Assembly (NCBI GenBank): GCA_022601195.1
Contig: JAHZIX010000040.1
Coordinates: 62,001 to 126,000 of the forward strand
Length of the DNA: 64,000 nucleotides
Origin: Deltaproteobacteria bacterium
Lineage (GTDB): Bacteria > Acidobacteriota > Thermoanaerobaculia > Multivoradales > JAHZIX01
Direction of reading: 5' to 3'
Shown: piece by piece, positions 23,883 through 31,825 of the stretch
Layout of the letters: each line of letters begins with the position of its first letter
How positions within the stretch are numbered: the first letter of the stretch is position 1
Notes under the pieces: model-generated
What the model was told of the DNA's origin: nothing
Seen by the model: the letters and a program-made list of their open reading frames with translations, nothing else
Database searches by the model: none
Made by a program: the position numbers and the translations under genes

Positions 23883-25825
23883 CCTCGAGGCCAGAAGCCC
23901 CATCCGAGTCTCCTTCCGGCAGTCACCCCAATAGAAGCCTTCTCACCCAATGGGCCCGTCTACTCTTGGACAGCCTCGCCGAGGCTCAGGTTCGCGAGGT
24001 GGTGATCAGCCCCGGTTCTCGTTCGACCCCCTTTGCAGCTGCCGCTTTGGCCAACCCGGCCCTCCACTGCACCACCCTCATCGACGAGCGTTCCGCCGCC
24101 TTCTTCGCCTTGGGAATGGCAAAAGCCTCGGGCCGTCCCACCCTGCTCCTATGCACTTCTGGTTCCGCTGCAGCCAACTACTTTCCAGCGGTAGTCGAAG
24201 CAGCCATGGCCTATACTCCCCTGCTCGTCCTCACCGCGGACCGACCTTTAGAGCTGGACCATTGTCACGCCTCCCAAACTATTGATCAGACCAAGTTCTT
24301 CGGCGGCTACGCTCGGTGCTTTCTTGACTTGGGTGCACCGGATGCCTCCGTCGGTGCCCTGCGAGCTCTGCGGCGCAAAGCAGCCCAAGCGGTCCTGGTA
24401 TCTCAATCCCCCACGCCGGGACCGGTACATCTCAATGCCCGTGCTCGTAAGCCCCTGGAGCCCACGGAATCGGTGGGAGAAGCCGACGACGCTTTGAGCC
24501 AGGCAGTCCAATCCCTCAGGAGTCAGCCGCTGGTTCGCTCGCCCCTGCCCTCTCTGACCGCCAACATCGAAGGCCTGAAAGCCTTGGGAGAGCTGTTCCA
24601 AAAACACCAGGAGGGACTCATCGTGTGCGGTCCTGCTCCCGCCGCCACCAGGAGAATGGGACCCCTGCTCAGTGCGGTGGCGAAACGAGCCGGCTACCCC
24701 CTGTTGGTTGAAGCTGGGAGCCAACAGCGCTACTTCCAGGGCGACGACCACGGGGCCACCCGCATCGGTGCCCTGGACGCCTTGGGTCGCTCTCCGACCC
24801 TACGCCGAGAGCTGGCACCGAAACTGATCCTACAAGTCGGTTCTCCCCCCGTCGCCAAGGGTTGGAGTCAATATGTCGAGGCATACCCACTGTGCCAGCG
24901 GTTCGTCATTGCCGCCCACGGTTGGAACGATCCCTGGAGCTCTGCCTCCTGGGTCCTCCAAGCGGACCCCGAGCATTTCCTCGAGGCCCTCGACCGAGAA
25001 TTGGAGCTCTCTCTGCCACACCGGCATTCCCCCTGGCTCGAGCATTGGAAGGCAGCAGAATCCCTCGCTTGGCAAGCTGCGGAAGAAGTGCTGGCCGAAA
25101 GCTCCGAAGAGCCCGCTTCCTCCCCGACTTCTGGTGGATCACAAACTGTCCAGACTGACGCTGGCTCTCTCACGGAGGGAGAGGTGGCTCGAATTGTCGT
25201 CGAAGCTTTGCCTCCGGGCGGCGTCCTAGCTCTCGGCAACAGCTTGCCCATCCGCCAAGTCGATGCCTACAGCCCCCCTCAGCCGAAGGCTCTTCAGGTG
25301 TGGACTCAGCGAGGCGCAGCGGGCATCGACGGTGTGGTTGCCGGAGCGAGCGGTTTCCTTCAAATTTGCCAGAAACCCGGGGTGCTCCTGATTGGAGATG
25401 TCAGTTTCCTGCACGGCATCTCCGACCTGGCAGCTCTCGACCGGGTATCGGTCCCGTTCGCCATCGTCGTGGTTCACAACGACGGCGGTAGGATCTTCGA
25501 ACAGCTGCCCATCGCCCGAGCCTCTACCGAGACATCTTCTGAGACCTCAACAGACCAACAATCCCTCCTGCAGCGCGCCCATTTGGATTCCTGGCTCACC
25601 CCCCACGGTCGAGAGCTGGGCCCAGCGGCTCGACTCTATGGACTTGGCCATCATCGGGTCGACACCGGAGCCTCCCTGCAACGGGCCCTGGGGGCAGCTC
25701 TGAGCCGCAACGAAGCCACCCTCATCGAGGCCCGAGTTCCACCCCACGGGGCCTTTCAGCAGAACCAACGCTTGTGGCAAAACCTCGAAGCACGACTCGC
25801 CCTGCGTTGGCCGGAGCCCTCGTGA
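23879..25825 (+). CDS. menD: SEPHCHC synthase
   Basis: A 648-residue thiamine-diphosphate enzyme that adds 2-oxoglutarate to isochorismate. N-terminal motifs VVISPGSRSTPF, DERSAAFFALG and LTADRPLELDHCHASQTID are MenD hallmarks, the Glu of DERSA activating ThDP. The C-terminal part has QRGAAGIDGVVAGASGF and the ThDP-binding GDVSFLHGISDL ending VVHNDGGRIFEQLP. It is somewhat longer than E. coli MenD (556), with extra low-complexity residues near 405-430 (SSEEPASSPTSGGSQ). Coupled on both sides by 4-base overlaps. Confidence 0.96.
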   Translation: MTSRPEAPSESPSGSHPNRSLLTQWARLLLDSLAEAQVREVVISPGSRSTPFAAAALANPALHCTTLIDERSAAFFALGMAKASGRPTLLLCTSGSAAANYFPAVVEAAMAYTPLLVLTADRPLELDHCHASQTIDQTKFFGGYARCFLDLGAPDASVGALRALRRKAAQAVLVSQSPTPGPVHLNARARKPLEPTESVGEADDALSQAVQSLRSQPLVRSPLPSLTANIEGLKALGELFQKHQEGLIVCGPAPAATRRMGPLLSAVAKRAGYPLLVEAGSQQRYFQGDDHGATRIGALDALGRSPTLRRELAPKLILQVGSPPVAKGWSQYVEAYPLCQRFVIAAHGWNDPWSSASWVLQADPEHFLEALDRELELSLPHRHSPWLEHWKAAESLAWQAAEEVLAESSEEPASSPTSGGSQTVQTDAGSLTEGEVARIVVEALPPGGVLALGNSLPIRQVDAYSPPQPKALQVWTQRGAAGIDGVVAGASGFLQICQKPGVLLIGDVSFLHGISDLAALDRVSVPFAIVVVHNDGGRIFEQLPIARASTETSSETSTDQQSLLQRAHLDSWLTPHGRELGPAARLYGLGHHRVDTGASLQRALGAALSRNEATLIEARVPPHGAFQQNQRLWQNLEARLALRWPEPS

Positions 25826-26706
25826 CAAATCAGCGATTCATCCTCCTCCATGGCTTTGCCGGGTCTCCAGATAGCTGGCAGGAAGTCGCCGAGGTTCTAC
25901 CCAGCGGTAGCGCCCTCCTGCGACTTTCGATCTTGGGCCACGGGAAAGCTGAGGACCCGCACGGCCACCAGCACACAGGCTCCTCTCCTGGGCGGAGCCT
26001 CGAGCCAGCCAGTGGCCCATTCGAAACAGAGGTCGATCGTTTGGCAGCGCAGGTGCTCGCGGCAGGCTTTCAAGGCAGCCACCTGGTGGGTTATTCCCTG
26101 GGTGGCCGGCTGGCTCTAGGACTCCTTGCGCGGCATCCGGAGTTGGTCGCCAGCGCCAGTCTGATCGGTGCCCACACCGGCCTCGGAAGCCAAGAAGAAC
26201 GACGGCAACGGATGCTCCGAGATGAGTCCTGGGCCGACCTAGCGGAAACCACTGGGCTTGCTAGCTTCCTCGAGAAGTGGGAAGAACAACCCCTTTTTTC
26301 GACTCAGAACCAAGAACAGCGAAGTCTCCAGAACCATCGGCGGCGCCATCTCGACCCCATGGGCCTAGGGCGGGCTCTGCGCTCCCTCAGCCTCGCCAGA
26401 ATGCCTGACTACCGTCCCAGAATACCCACCCTCGAAATGCCCATCCGGTGGATCGCCGGCGAGAGAGATGCCAAATTCCGCCGGCTGGCCAAAGAAGCTG
26501 CGCAGGCACAGCGGGCAGGAACCTACGCTAGGGTTCCTGCCTCGGGACACAACGTTCCCCTGGAACAACCGCGCCTCCTGGCTGCCCTGCTCGCTGAAGA
26601 CCTCACTCTCGAAGACTCTCCCCACAAGGACTGTGGCCCCGAAGAACATAGCCTCAGAAATCAGAAAACCGACACCCAAATCGTCATGGAAGGAAGCCTC
26701 AGATGA
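25822..26706 (+). CDS. menH: SHCHC synthase, alpha/beta hydrolase
   Basis: A 294-residue alpha/beta-hydrolase-fold lyase that removes pyruvate from SEPHCHC. GTG 25822 overlaps the menD stop (GTGA), giving the N-terminus TNQRFILLHGFAGSPDSW. The triad: Ser in VGYSLGGRLAL, Asp in IAGERDAKF and His in ASGHNVPLEQP. It is about 40 residues longer than E. coli MenH; a loop after residue 45 (HQHTGSSPGRSLEPA) and the C-terminal tail account for this. Position between menD and menB makes MenH the best call over a generic esterase. Confidence 0.9.
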   Translation: MTNQRFILLHGFAGSPDSWQEVAEVLPSGSALLRLSILGHGKAEDPHGHQHTGSSPGRSLEPASGPFETEVDRLAAQVLAAGFQGSHLVGYSLGGRLALGLLARHPELVASASLIGAHTGLGSQEERRQRMLRDESWADLAETTGLASFLEKWEEQPLFSTQNQEQRSLQNHRRRHLDPMGLGRALRSLSLARMPDYRPRIPTLEMPIRWIAGERDAKFRRLAKEAAQAQRAGTYARVPASGHNVPLEQPRLLAALLAEDLTLEDSPHKDCGPEEHSLRNQKTDTQIVMEGSLR

Positions 26707-27542
26707 CCGAGTTTCGCTGGCAAGCTGCCGCAGGATACGAAGATATTCGCTACGAAAAGGCCTACCTAGGTGATCGACCCGAAGGCATCGCCAAGATCAC
26801 CATCAACCGACCGGAAGTGCGCAACGCTTTCCGGCCCCAAACGGTAACCGAGATGAGCCGTGCCATGGTAGAGGTTCGGGACGACCCGGAGGTGGGCGTT
26901 GTGATTCTCACCGGAGAGGGTCCGGATGCCTTCTGCTCCGGCGGCGACCAGCGGGTCCGTGGAGAAGCTGGCTATGTGGGCAGCGACGGTGTCCCTCGCC
27001 TCAACGTTCTTGACCTACAACGGCAGATTCGAACCCTCCCCAAGCCGGTCATCGCTATGGTGGCAGGCTACGCCATCGGTGGAGGTCATGTGCTTCACGT
27101 CGTCTGCGATCTGACCATCGCAGCAGACAACGCCCGGTTTGGCCAGACCGGTCCCAAGGTCGGTAGCTTCGACGGGGGCTACGGCTCCTCCTACCTGGCT
27201 CGGATGGTGGGCCAAAAGAAGGCTCGCGAGATCTGGTTCCTCTGTCGCCAGTATTCGGCCCAGGAAGCGCAGGATATGGGAATGGTCAACACCGTCGTCC
27301 CCTTGGAACGCCTAGAAGAAGAGACTCTCCAATGGTGTAGAGAAATTCTCCAGCACAGCCCTTTGGCTCTGCGCTGCCTGAAGGCCTCTCTCAACGCCGA
27401 CTGCGACGGCCAAGCCGGCCTTCAAGAGCTCGCCGGCAATGCCACCCTACTCTTCTACATGACCGAGGAAGGGCGCGAAGGAAAGGAAGCCTTCCTGGAA
27501 AAGCGCAAACCCGACTTCGCCAAATTCAACCGCCTCCCCTAA
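26703..27542 (+). CDS. menB: 1,4-dihydroxy-2-naphthoyl-CoA synthase
   Basis: A 279-residue crotonase-fold enzyme closing the naphthoquinone ring from succinylbenzoyl-CoA. Hallmark motifs: INRPEVRNAFRPQTV, FCSGGDQRVRG (oxyanion loop), AIGGGHVLHVVCDLTIA, FGQTGPKVGSFDGGYGS with the catalytic Asp, and GRDAFLEKRKPDF-like GKEAFLEKRKPDFAKF at the C-terminus. It is the last gene of the operon, overlapping menH by ATGA. Its substrate comes from MenE, which is encoded separately at 43760-45352. A REPIN-like repeat follows within 20 bases of the stop. Confidence 0.97.
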   Translation: MTEFRWQAAAGYEDIRYEKAYLGDRPEGIAKITINRPEVRNAFRPQTVTEMSRAMVEVRDDPEVGVVILTGEGPDAFCSGGDQRVRGEAGYVGSDGVPRLNVLDLQRQIRTLPKPVIAMVAGYAIGGGHVLHVVCDLTIAADNARFGQTGPKVGSFDGGYGSSYLARMVGQKKAREIWFLCRQYSAQEAQDMGMVNTVVPLERLEEETLQWCREILQHSPLALRCLKASLNADCDGQAGLQELAGNATLLFYMTEEGREGKEAFLEKRKPDFAKFNRLP

Positions 27543-27560
27543 CCCACTAAGTACCCAAAA

Positions 27561-27695
27561 GGTGTCAGGCATGCAGTTCATGCATCCCTTAAATGCAAAG
27601 ACTCACCTCCTCGAAACCTCGGCCACATAGGCATTTTTCTTGGAAACCAAAGGAGCAACGTACTTTAGGGCTGCATGAACCGCATGCCTGACACC
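27561..27695. repeat. REPIN/MITE-like 135-bp inverted-repeat element
   Basis: The left arm 27561-27593 and the right arm 27664-27695 are near-perfect inverse copies: both begin GGTGTCAGGCATGC at the outer end, continue GTTCATGCA after one differing base, then CC and A-rich ends. Each arm contains its own small palindrome (ATGCA-GTTCA-TGCAT on the left). About 70 unrelated bases lie between. Two inverted REP hairpins around a short spacer is the REPIN layout moved by REP-associated tyrosine transposases (TnpA-REP). No transposase is encoded here, so it would be mobilised in trans. No other copy was noticed in the window. Confidence 0.75.
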
Positions 27696-27735
27696 CCAAT
27701 CTGTGACACTGCGACCGGCCAGAGGAGGAGATGCC

Positions 27736-28749
27736 GTGCCGAAGTCTGTTCCGCTATGTGGCCTAGTCTTCGCGTTGGTCTGTAGCGCCTGTTCCGAGGG
27801 TGCTGCACCAACCAATACCGTCGCAGCTAGGGGTGAGCTGACGGCACAGGAGAGTCCGAAGCAGGAAGTCCTCCGAGCCACCATGGCTAGGTCTCCCAGC
27901 CCCCGAGTCATCGCCTATTCGAACACCAACACAGATCCCCTATTACGAGATGCAGCCACTCTTCCCTATACCCATTACATCCTGTCGTTTCTAGTGCCAG
28001 ATGGTGAAACGGACGTCAAGCCATCAGAAGCCCTGGAAGCCGTTTTGCAGGAGGGAATGGCCCTCGGGAGGGTTCGAGCAGCGGGTAAGAAGATCATGGT
28101 CTCCGTGGGCGGAGGCACGGTGGCTGGTAAGGATTGGTTAACGATGGGCCAAAACGCCACCGCAGTAGCCGAGTCCATCGCCAAGGTGGTCGAAGAACAT
28201 CACCTAGATGGAGTGGATCTCGATATTGAGGCCGTCCCCTACGTCAAGGAAGAAAATTTCAAACCCTACGCAGAGGCAGCCATCGCTCTGACTCACGCGC
28301 TGGCGAGGCGGCTACCAGGAAAACTCCTCACCCACGCCCCCCAACCCCCCTACCTCTGCCAACCCGGTAGCTCTCCGGAATGCCCTTCGGAGTCTCTGTA
28401 TGCCGCCATTCTCGCCGCCACTGGTGAGGAGATCAGCTGGCTGAATATGCAGTACTACAGCAATCCTCCTTTGACCTCCTCTGATCTCGACGAGCTGGCT
28501 CACTACCGATCCATCGTCAAGGGATGGGAGGGGTTTCCGGGCTTGGCCCCGGAACGCCTGGTCGTAGGCAAGCCCTATGCAAGTCGAGTCAGCGGATTTG
28601 CACCCTTGGAAGAGGTGACCTCGAAGCTCCTCCAACCCCTGGCAGCGGAATTCGGCTCCTCTTTCGGTGGCTTTATGGCTTGGGAATTCAACCAAGATCC
28701 GCAAGGAGACTGGGCCCAGGCGGTCAACAAGGTGTTGGTTCAACCTTAG
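27736..28749 (+). CDS. GH18-like chitinase-fold lipoprotein
   Basis: A 337-residue exported protein. GTG 27736 is preferred because GAGGAGGAG lies just upstream. The signal peptide ends in LVCSAC, probably a lipobox. The GH18 signature DGVDLDIEA is present with the catalytic Glu; other GH18 features are RVIAYSNTNTD at the start of the barrel, KKIMVSVGGG, LNMQYYSN, which carries the M-x-Y segment, and GGFMAWEFNQD with the conserved Trp. No chitin-binding module is seen. The natural substrate could be chitin, peptidoglycan-like glycans or glycoprotein glycans. It begins right after the REPIN-like element, so its promoter may lie in or near that element. Confidence 0.85.
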   Translation: MPKSVPLCGLVFALVCSACSEGAAPTNTVAARGELTAQESPKQEVLRATMARSPSPRVIAYSNTNTDPLLRDAATLPYTHYILSFLVPDGETDVKPSEALEAVLQEGMALGRVRAAGKKIMVSVGGGTVAGKDWLTMGQNATAVAESIAKVVEEHHLDGVDLDIEAVPYVKEENFKPYAEAAIALTHALARRLPGKLLTHAPQPPYLCQPGSSPECPSESLYAAILAATGEEISWLNMQYYSNPPLTSSDLDELAHYRSIVKGWEGFPGLAPERLVVGKPYASRVSGFAPLEEVTSKLLQPLAAEFGSSFGGFMAWEFNQDPQGDWAQAVNKVLVQP

Positions 28750-28865
28750 ACCACAAAGGCAGGCTTCTCCTCCCTTTCTTTGAGCCCAGCTAGGGCAGTT
28801 CCCTGCAACCTATCGCCCAGTTAAAATAAGCCAGCCTATTCGGTCAAAGCTCAAAGGAGATTTTC

Positions 28866-30113
28866 ATGATCCGCGCTGCTCAGTTGGGTTACCTCCGGTT
28901 CATCCTCGGCGCCAGCCTCATCGTCACTGGCGTTTTTGCTCTCGCCTCCCCTCTAACCGCCGGGGCTCCAGTGGTGATGGTCGATGATGTAGGAGGAGAT
29001 CTCACCGGTGCCATCGCCCTGGCTAACGCCGGAGACCAGCGGATGTTCGTGATTCAGCAAACCGGAGAAATTCGTATTTGGGATGGCAGCTCTACTTTGA
29101 GCACCCCCTTCCTGGATCTCGGTGGCCTCCTGATTCCTGGGGGAGAACAGGGATTGTTGGGACTCGCCTTCCACCCAGACTACGGTCAGAATGGATTCTT
29201 CTACGTCAATTACACCGATACAGAGGGAGACACGGTGGTCGCTCGCTACTCTGTCTCGGCAGGAGATCCCAATGTAGCGGACTCCGCTTCCGCTCAGGCC
29301 ATCCTGGCCTTTGACCAAACCTTCACCAATCACAATGGTGGAGATCTCCACTTCGGGCCGGATGGCTACCTCTACATCAGCAGTGGAGACGGCGGTGGCC
29401 CGGCTTCGAATTCTCAGACTCTCTCAAACTTGTTGGGCAAGCTTTTGCGTATCGATGTCGATAACGATGACTTTCCCGCGGATCCCGATCGCAACTATGC
29501 CATCCCGGGGGACAACCCCTTCGTGGGAGTACCGTCAGCCATGGAAGAGATTTGGTCCCTAGGCTTGCGCAATCCATGGCGCATTTCCTTTGACCGACAG
29601 ACTGGAGATCTGTTCATAGGAGATGTCGGCGAGGGGGCCTGGGAGGAAATCAGCTTTCAGCCGTCGACCAGCACAGGAGGCGAGAACTATGGTTGGCCCT
29701 GCTACGAGGGACCGGACCCCTTCGACACCACGGGATGCGATCCGCCCGGATCCTATGTTTTCCCTATCGACTCCCTACCCCACGATGTTCCGCCGAACAA
29801 CAACTGCTCGGTGATTGCCGGTCGCAGCTACCGAGGCCAGGCTTACCCTGCTCTCCGAGGCTGGTTCTTTTACACGGATTGGTGCACGGGTATCTTGTGG
29901 GGTGCACGCCCGGACGGCACCGGAGGTTGGGAGACCCACAACCTTCTCACCTTGAGCGGCTTTACCTACACCGGATTTGGGGAGGACAACCAGGGCGAGA
30001 TTTTCATCGCAGCCGGAGAGTCCATCGCCCGCCTCAGTACCACTGAAGACCCCCTTTTCGAGGACGGATTCGAGAGTGGTGATGTGAGTGCTTGGACCGC
30101 TAGCTTTCCCTGA
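28866..30113 (+). CDS. PQQ-dependent sugar (soluble aldose) dehydrogenase-like protein
   Basis: A 415-residue secreted beta-propeller. AAAGGAG precedes the ATG and residues 1-35 form a signal peptide. Family segments: GEQGLLGLAFHPDYGQNGFFYVNYT, NHNGGDLHFGPDGYLYISSGDGG with the catalytic His, LGLRNPWRISFDRQTGDLFIGDVGE and NYGWPCYEG, which fit the glucose/sorbosone dehydrogenase family. The last 19 residues, LFEDGFESGDVSAWTASFP, resemble a short C-terminal tail found on other exported proteins and may be a sorting or anchoring signal (inference). It should oxidise aldoses in the periplasm or outside using PQQ. Confidence 0.88.
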   Translation: MIRAAQLGYLRFILGASLIVTGVFALASPLTAGAPVVMVDDVGGDLTGAIALANAGDQRMFVIQQTGEIRIWDGSSTLSTPFLDLGGLLIPGGEQGLLGLAFHPDYGQNGFFYVNYTDTEGDTVVARYSVSAGDPNVADSASAQAILAFDQTFTNHNGGDLHFGPDGYLYISSGDGGGPASNSQTLSNLLGKLLRIDVDNDDFPADPDRNYAIPGDNPFVGVPSAMEEIWSLGLRNPWRISFDRQTGDLFIGDVGEGAWEEISFQPSTSTGGENYGWPCYEGPDPFDTTGCDPPGSYVFPIDSLPHDVPPNNNCSVIAGRSYRGQAYPALRGWFFYTDWCTGILWGARPDGTGGWETHNLLTLSGFTYTGFGEDNQGEIFIAAGESIARLSTTEDPLFEDGFESGDVSAWTASFP

Positions 30114-30147
30114 TTGCCAGCCCTAAGTCCGGCTGAAAAGTCGCCAA

Positions 30148-30173
30148 GCTGGGCAGCCGTTTCGCTGCCCAGC
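30148..30173. terminator. Hairpin between convergent genes
   Basis: A perfect 10-bp stem, GCTGGGCAGC with GCTGCCCAGC, and a 6-base loop, 35 bases after the sugar dehydrogenase stop and 15 bases before the trxB stop on the other strand. No T-run follows on either side, so it is a strong stem that may act as a bidirectional or Rho-assisted terminator. Confidence 0.55.
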
Positions 30174-30187
30174 CCAAGGGATGTTCT

Positions 30188-31234
30188 CTAAGCTGCTGAT
30201 ACCGCCATTTCTTCCAACCGACCAATCGCGGGTTCGGTTGTCTCCTGGTTTGCCTCTGCACCCTGCTCCGCCAACCACCGTTCGGCATCCAGGGCAGCCA
30301 TGGCTCCGGTTCCAGCGGCGGTAATGGCCTGCCGATAGATGGAGTCCTGTACGTCGCCGCAGGCGAATACCCCGGGTAAGGAAGTGCGGGTGGATCCAGG
30401 CTCGGTGAGCAGGTAGCCCGCCGCATCCAGGGCCAAGGTATCGCGGACCAGGTTCGTGTTGGGCTGGTGGCCGATTGCGATGAACACACCGCCAACGGGA
30501 AGCTGTTGTTTCGAGCCGGTCTGAGTGTCTTCTAGGGCTAGGCCGTCCACCCGCTCCTCACCAAGGATGTCCTCCACCCGATGGTTCCAAAGGACCTCGA
30601 TCTTGGGGTGAGCGAACACTCTCTGTTGCAAGATTTTGGAAGCCCGAAATTCGTCTCTCCGGTGAATCACGGTCACTTTGGTAGCAAAGCGAGTCAAGAA
30701 GAGAGCCTCTTCCATGGCCGTGTCGCCTCCACCGACCACGGCCAACTCGACATCTCGAAAGAAGGCTCCGTCGCACGTGGCACAAGCGGAAACACCTTTG
30801 CCGAGTAGTCTGCGCTCGTTGGCGAGGCCCAGATAGCGAGCCGAGGCACCGGTGGACAGAATCACCGCATCTGCGGAGATTTCCGTCTCCCCATCCACCA
30901 CCATTCGGTAGGGTCGACGGGTGAGGTCGAGGTCGCTGACTTCTCCGTAGCGGACTTCCGCTCCGAATCGCTTTGCCTGAGCTTCCATCTTGTCCATTAG
31001 CTCGAATCCGGTGAGTCCGTCGGGAAAGCCAGGGTAGTTCTCGATATCGGGAGTCAGGGTCAGTTGCCCCCCCGGCTCCGGCCCCCTTAGAACCAAAACA
31101 TCGAGCTCAGCCCGGGCAGCATAGAGGGCCGCCGTGAAACCCGCCGGGCCGCTGCCGACAATCACTAACTTCCGGTGCTCTGCCCTCTCTCCGGTCGGGT
31201 CTAGAGCGATCGTCCTATTCTCAGGGGTTGCCAT
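30188..31234 (-). CDS. trxB: Thioredoxin reductase
   Basis: A 348-residue FAD/NADPH enzyme. FAD-binding GSGPAGFTAALYAAR is near residue 27; the redox-active disulfide is in SACATCDGAFF (CATC); the NADPH-binding motif is GGGDTAMEEALFLT followed by HRRDEFRAS; the C-terminal FAD motif is GVFACGDVQD. GGAGAAG precedes the ATG. Compared with E. coli TrxB it has an extra ~20 residues at each end. It reduces thioredoxin or a related small redoxin; the CPDC redoxin gene lies 119 bases upstream on the same strand and is a plausible partner. Confidence 0.97.
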   Translation of the reverse strand: MATPENRTIALDPTGERAEHRKLVIVGSGPAGFTAALYAARAELDVLVLRGPEPGGQLTLTPDIENYPGFPDGLTGFELMDKMEAQAKRFGAEVRYGEVSDLDLTRRPYRMVVDGETEISADAVILSTGASARYLGLANERRLLGKGVSACATCDGAFFRDVELAVVGGGDTAMEEALFLTRFATKVTVIHRRDEFRASKILQQRVFAHPKIEVLWNHRVEDILGEERVDGLALEDTQTGSKQQLPVGGVFIAIGHQPNTNLVRDTLALDAAGYLLTEPGSTRTSLPGVFACGDVQDSIYRQAITAAGTGAMAALDAERWLAEQGAEANQETTEPAIGRLEEMAVSAA

Positions 31235-31353
31235 CTCATCTTCTCCAGTCTGATACGAATTGCCGTTGCGCTTTCACGAGTGGTAAATGGGGAGCAAGCA
31301 GGCTCGGACCGGCGGCAACCTTCGCTGCTCGACGCGGCCCGAGCCCCAAGACA

Positions 31354-31599
31354 TCAGTTCACCGAAATCAACTTGCCCAATACTTGCAAGGTGGGGTTAC
31401 CGAAGAACTGACCATCGATCTCGAAAGTCGGAACGATGTGCTTACCGTCGTTGTGCTGAGCAACAATGTCGGCAGCATCCGGCGTCGCCTCGATGTCGAT
31501 CTCTCGAAAGTCAACGTTCTTGGATTTGAGGAAGGCTTTGGCTCGGTGACAATCGGGGCACCAGGTGGTGGAGTACACAGTCATCGTCGTATCGGTCAT
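31354..31599 (-). CDS. Small CPDC glutaredoxin (mycoredoxin/NrdH-like)
   Basis: An 81-residue thioredoxin-fold protein. The motif STTWCPDCHRAKAFL places the active CPDC near residues 14-17, and HIVPTFEIDGQFFGNPT contains the cis-Pro of the fold. AAGGAGAC precedes the ATG. The short length and CPDC site fit mycoredoxin-like or NrdH-like redoxins, which are reduced by mycothiol or directly by thioredoxin reductase. Since it is upstream of trxB on the same strand, direct reduction by TrxB is attractive, but not shown. Confidence 0.9.
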   Translation of the reverse strand: MTDTTMTVYSTTWCPDCHRAKAFLKSKNVDFREIDIEATPDAADIVAQHNDGKHIVPTFEIDGQFFGNPTLQVLGKLISVN

Positions 31600-31791
31600 G
31601 GGAAGTCTCCTTAGGGTCTAGCTAATGAACCAGGGCATGATTCCTCGTTCAGATTTTTCTTTCACAGCTAGAAGACAAAGCAAGGAGCATTCCACCTAGA
31701 GGAAGACCTAAAATATTCTTTATAATCAAGGACTTACAAGAATTCAGGAGACATCCCCGCGCAACCTCTCGAGCGCTCGCGACGGGATTTC

Positions 31792-31825
31792 GAGGCTTGC
31801 TCTCGATATTTCGAGAGCAAGCCTC
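31792..31825 (-). terminator. Strong hairpin at the end of the sigma-54 activator gene
   Basis: A perfect 15-bp stem (31792-31806 with 31811-31825) with a 4-base loop TATT. Its right arm overlaps the TGA of the sigma-54 activator gene, so the stem forms immediately at the 3' end of that message. No U-tract follows on the minus strand. It probably stabilises the 3' end or terminates transcription. Confidence 0.65.

Noticed and set aside
21945..23903. A 652-codon minus-strand frame opposite menG/menF
   Set aside because: It has no family resemblance and covers the well-conserved MenF on the other strand.
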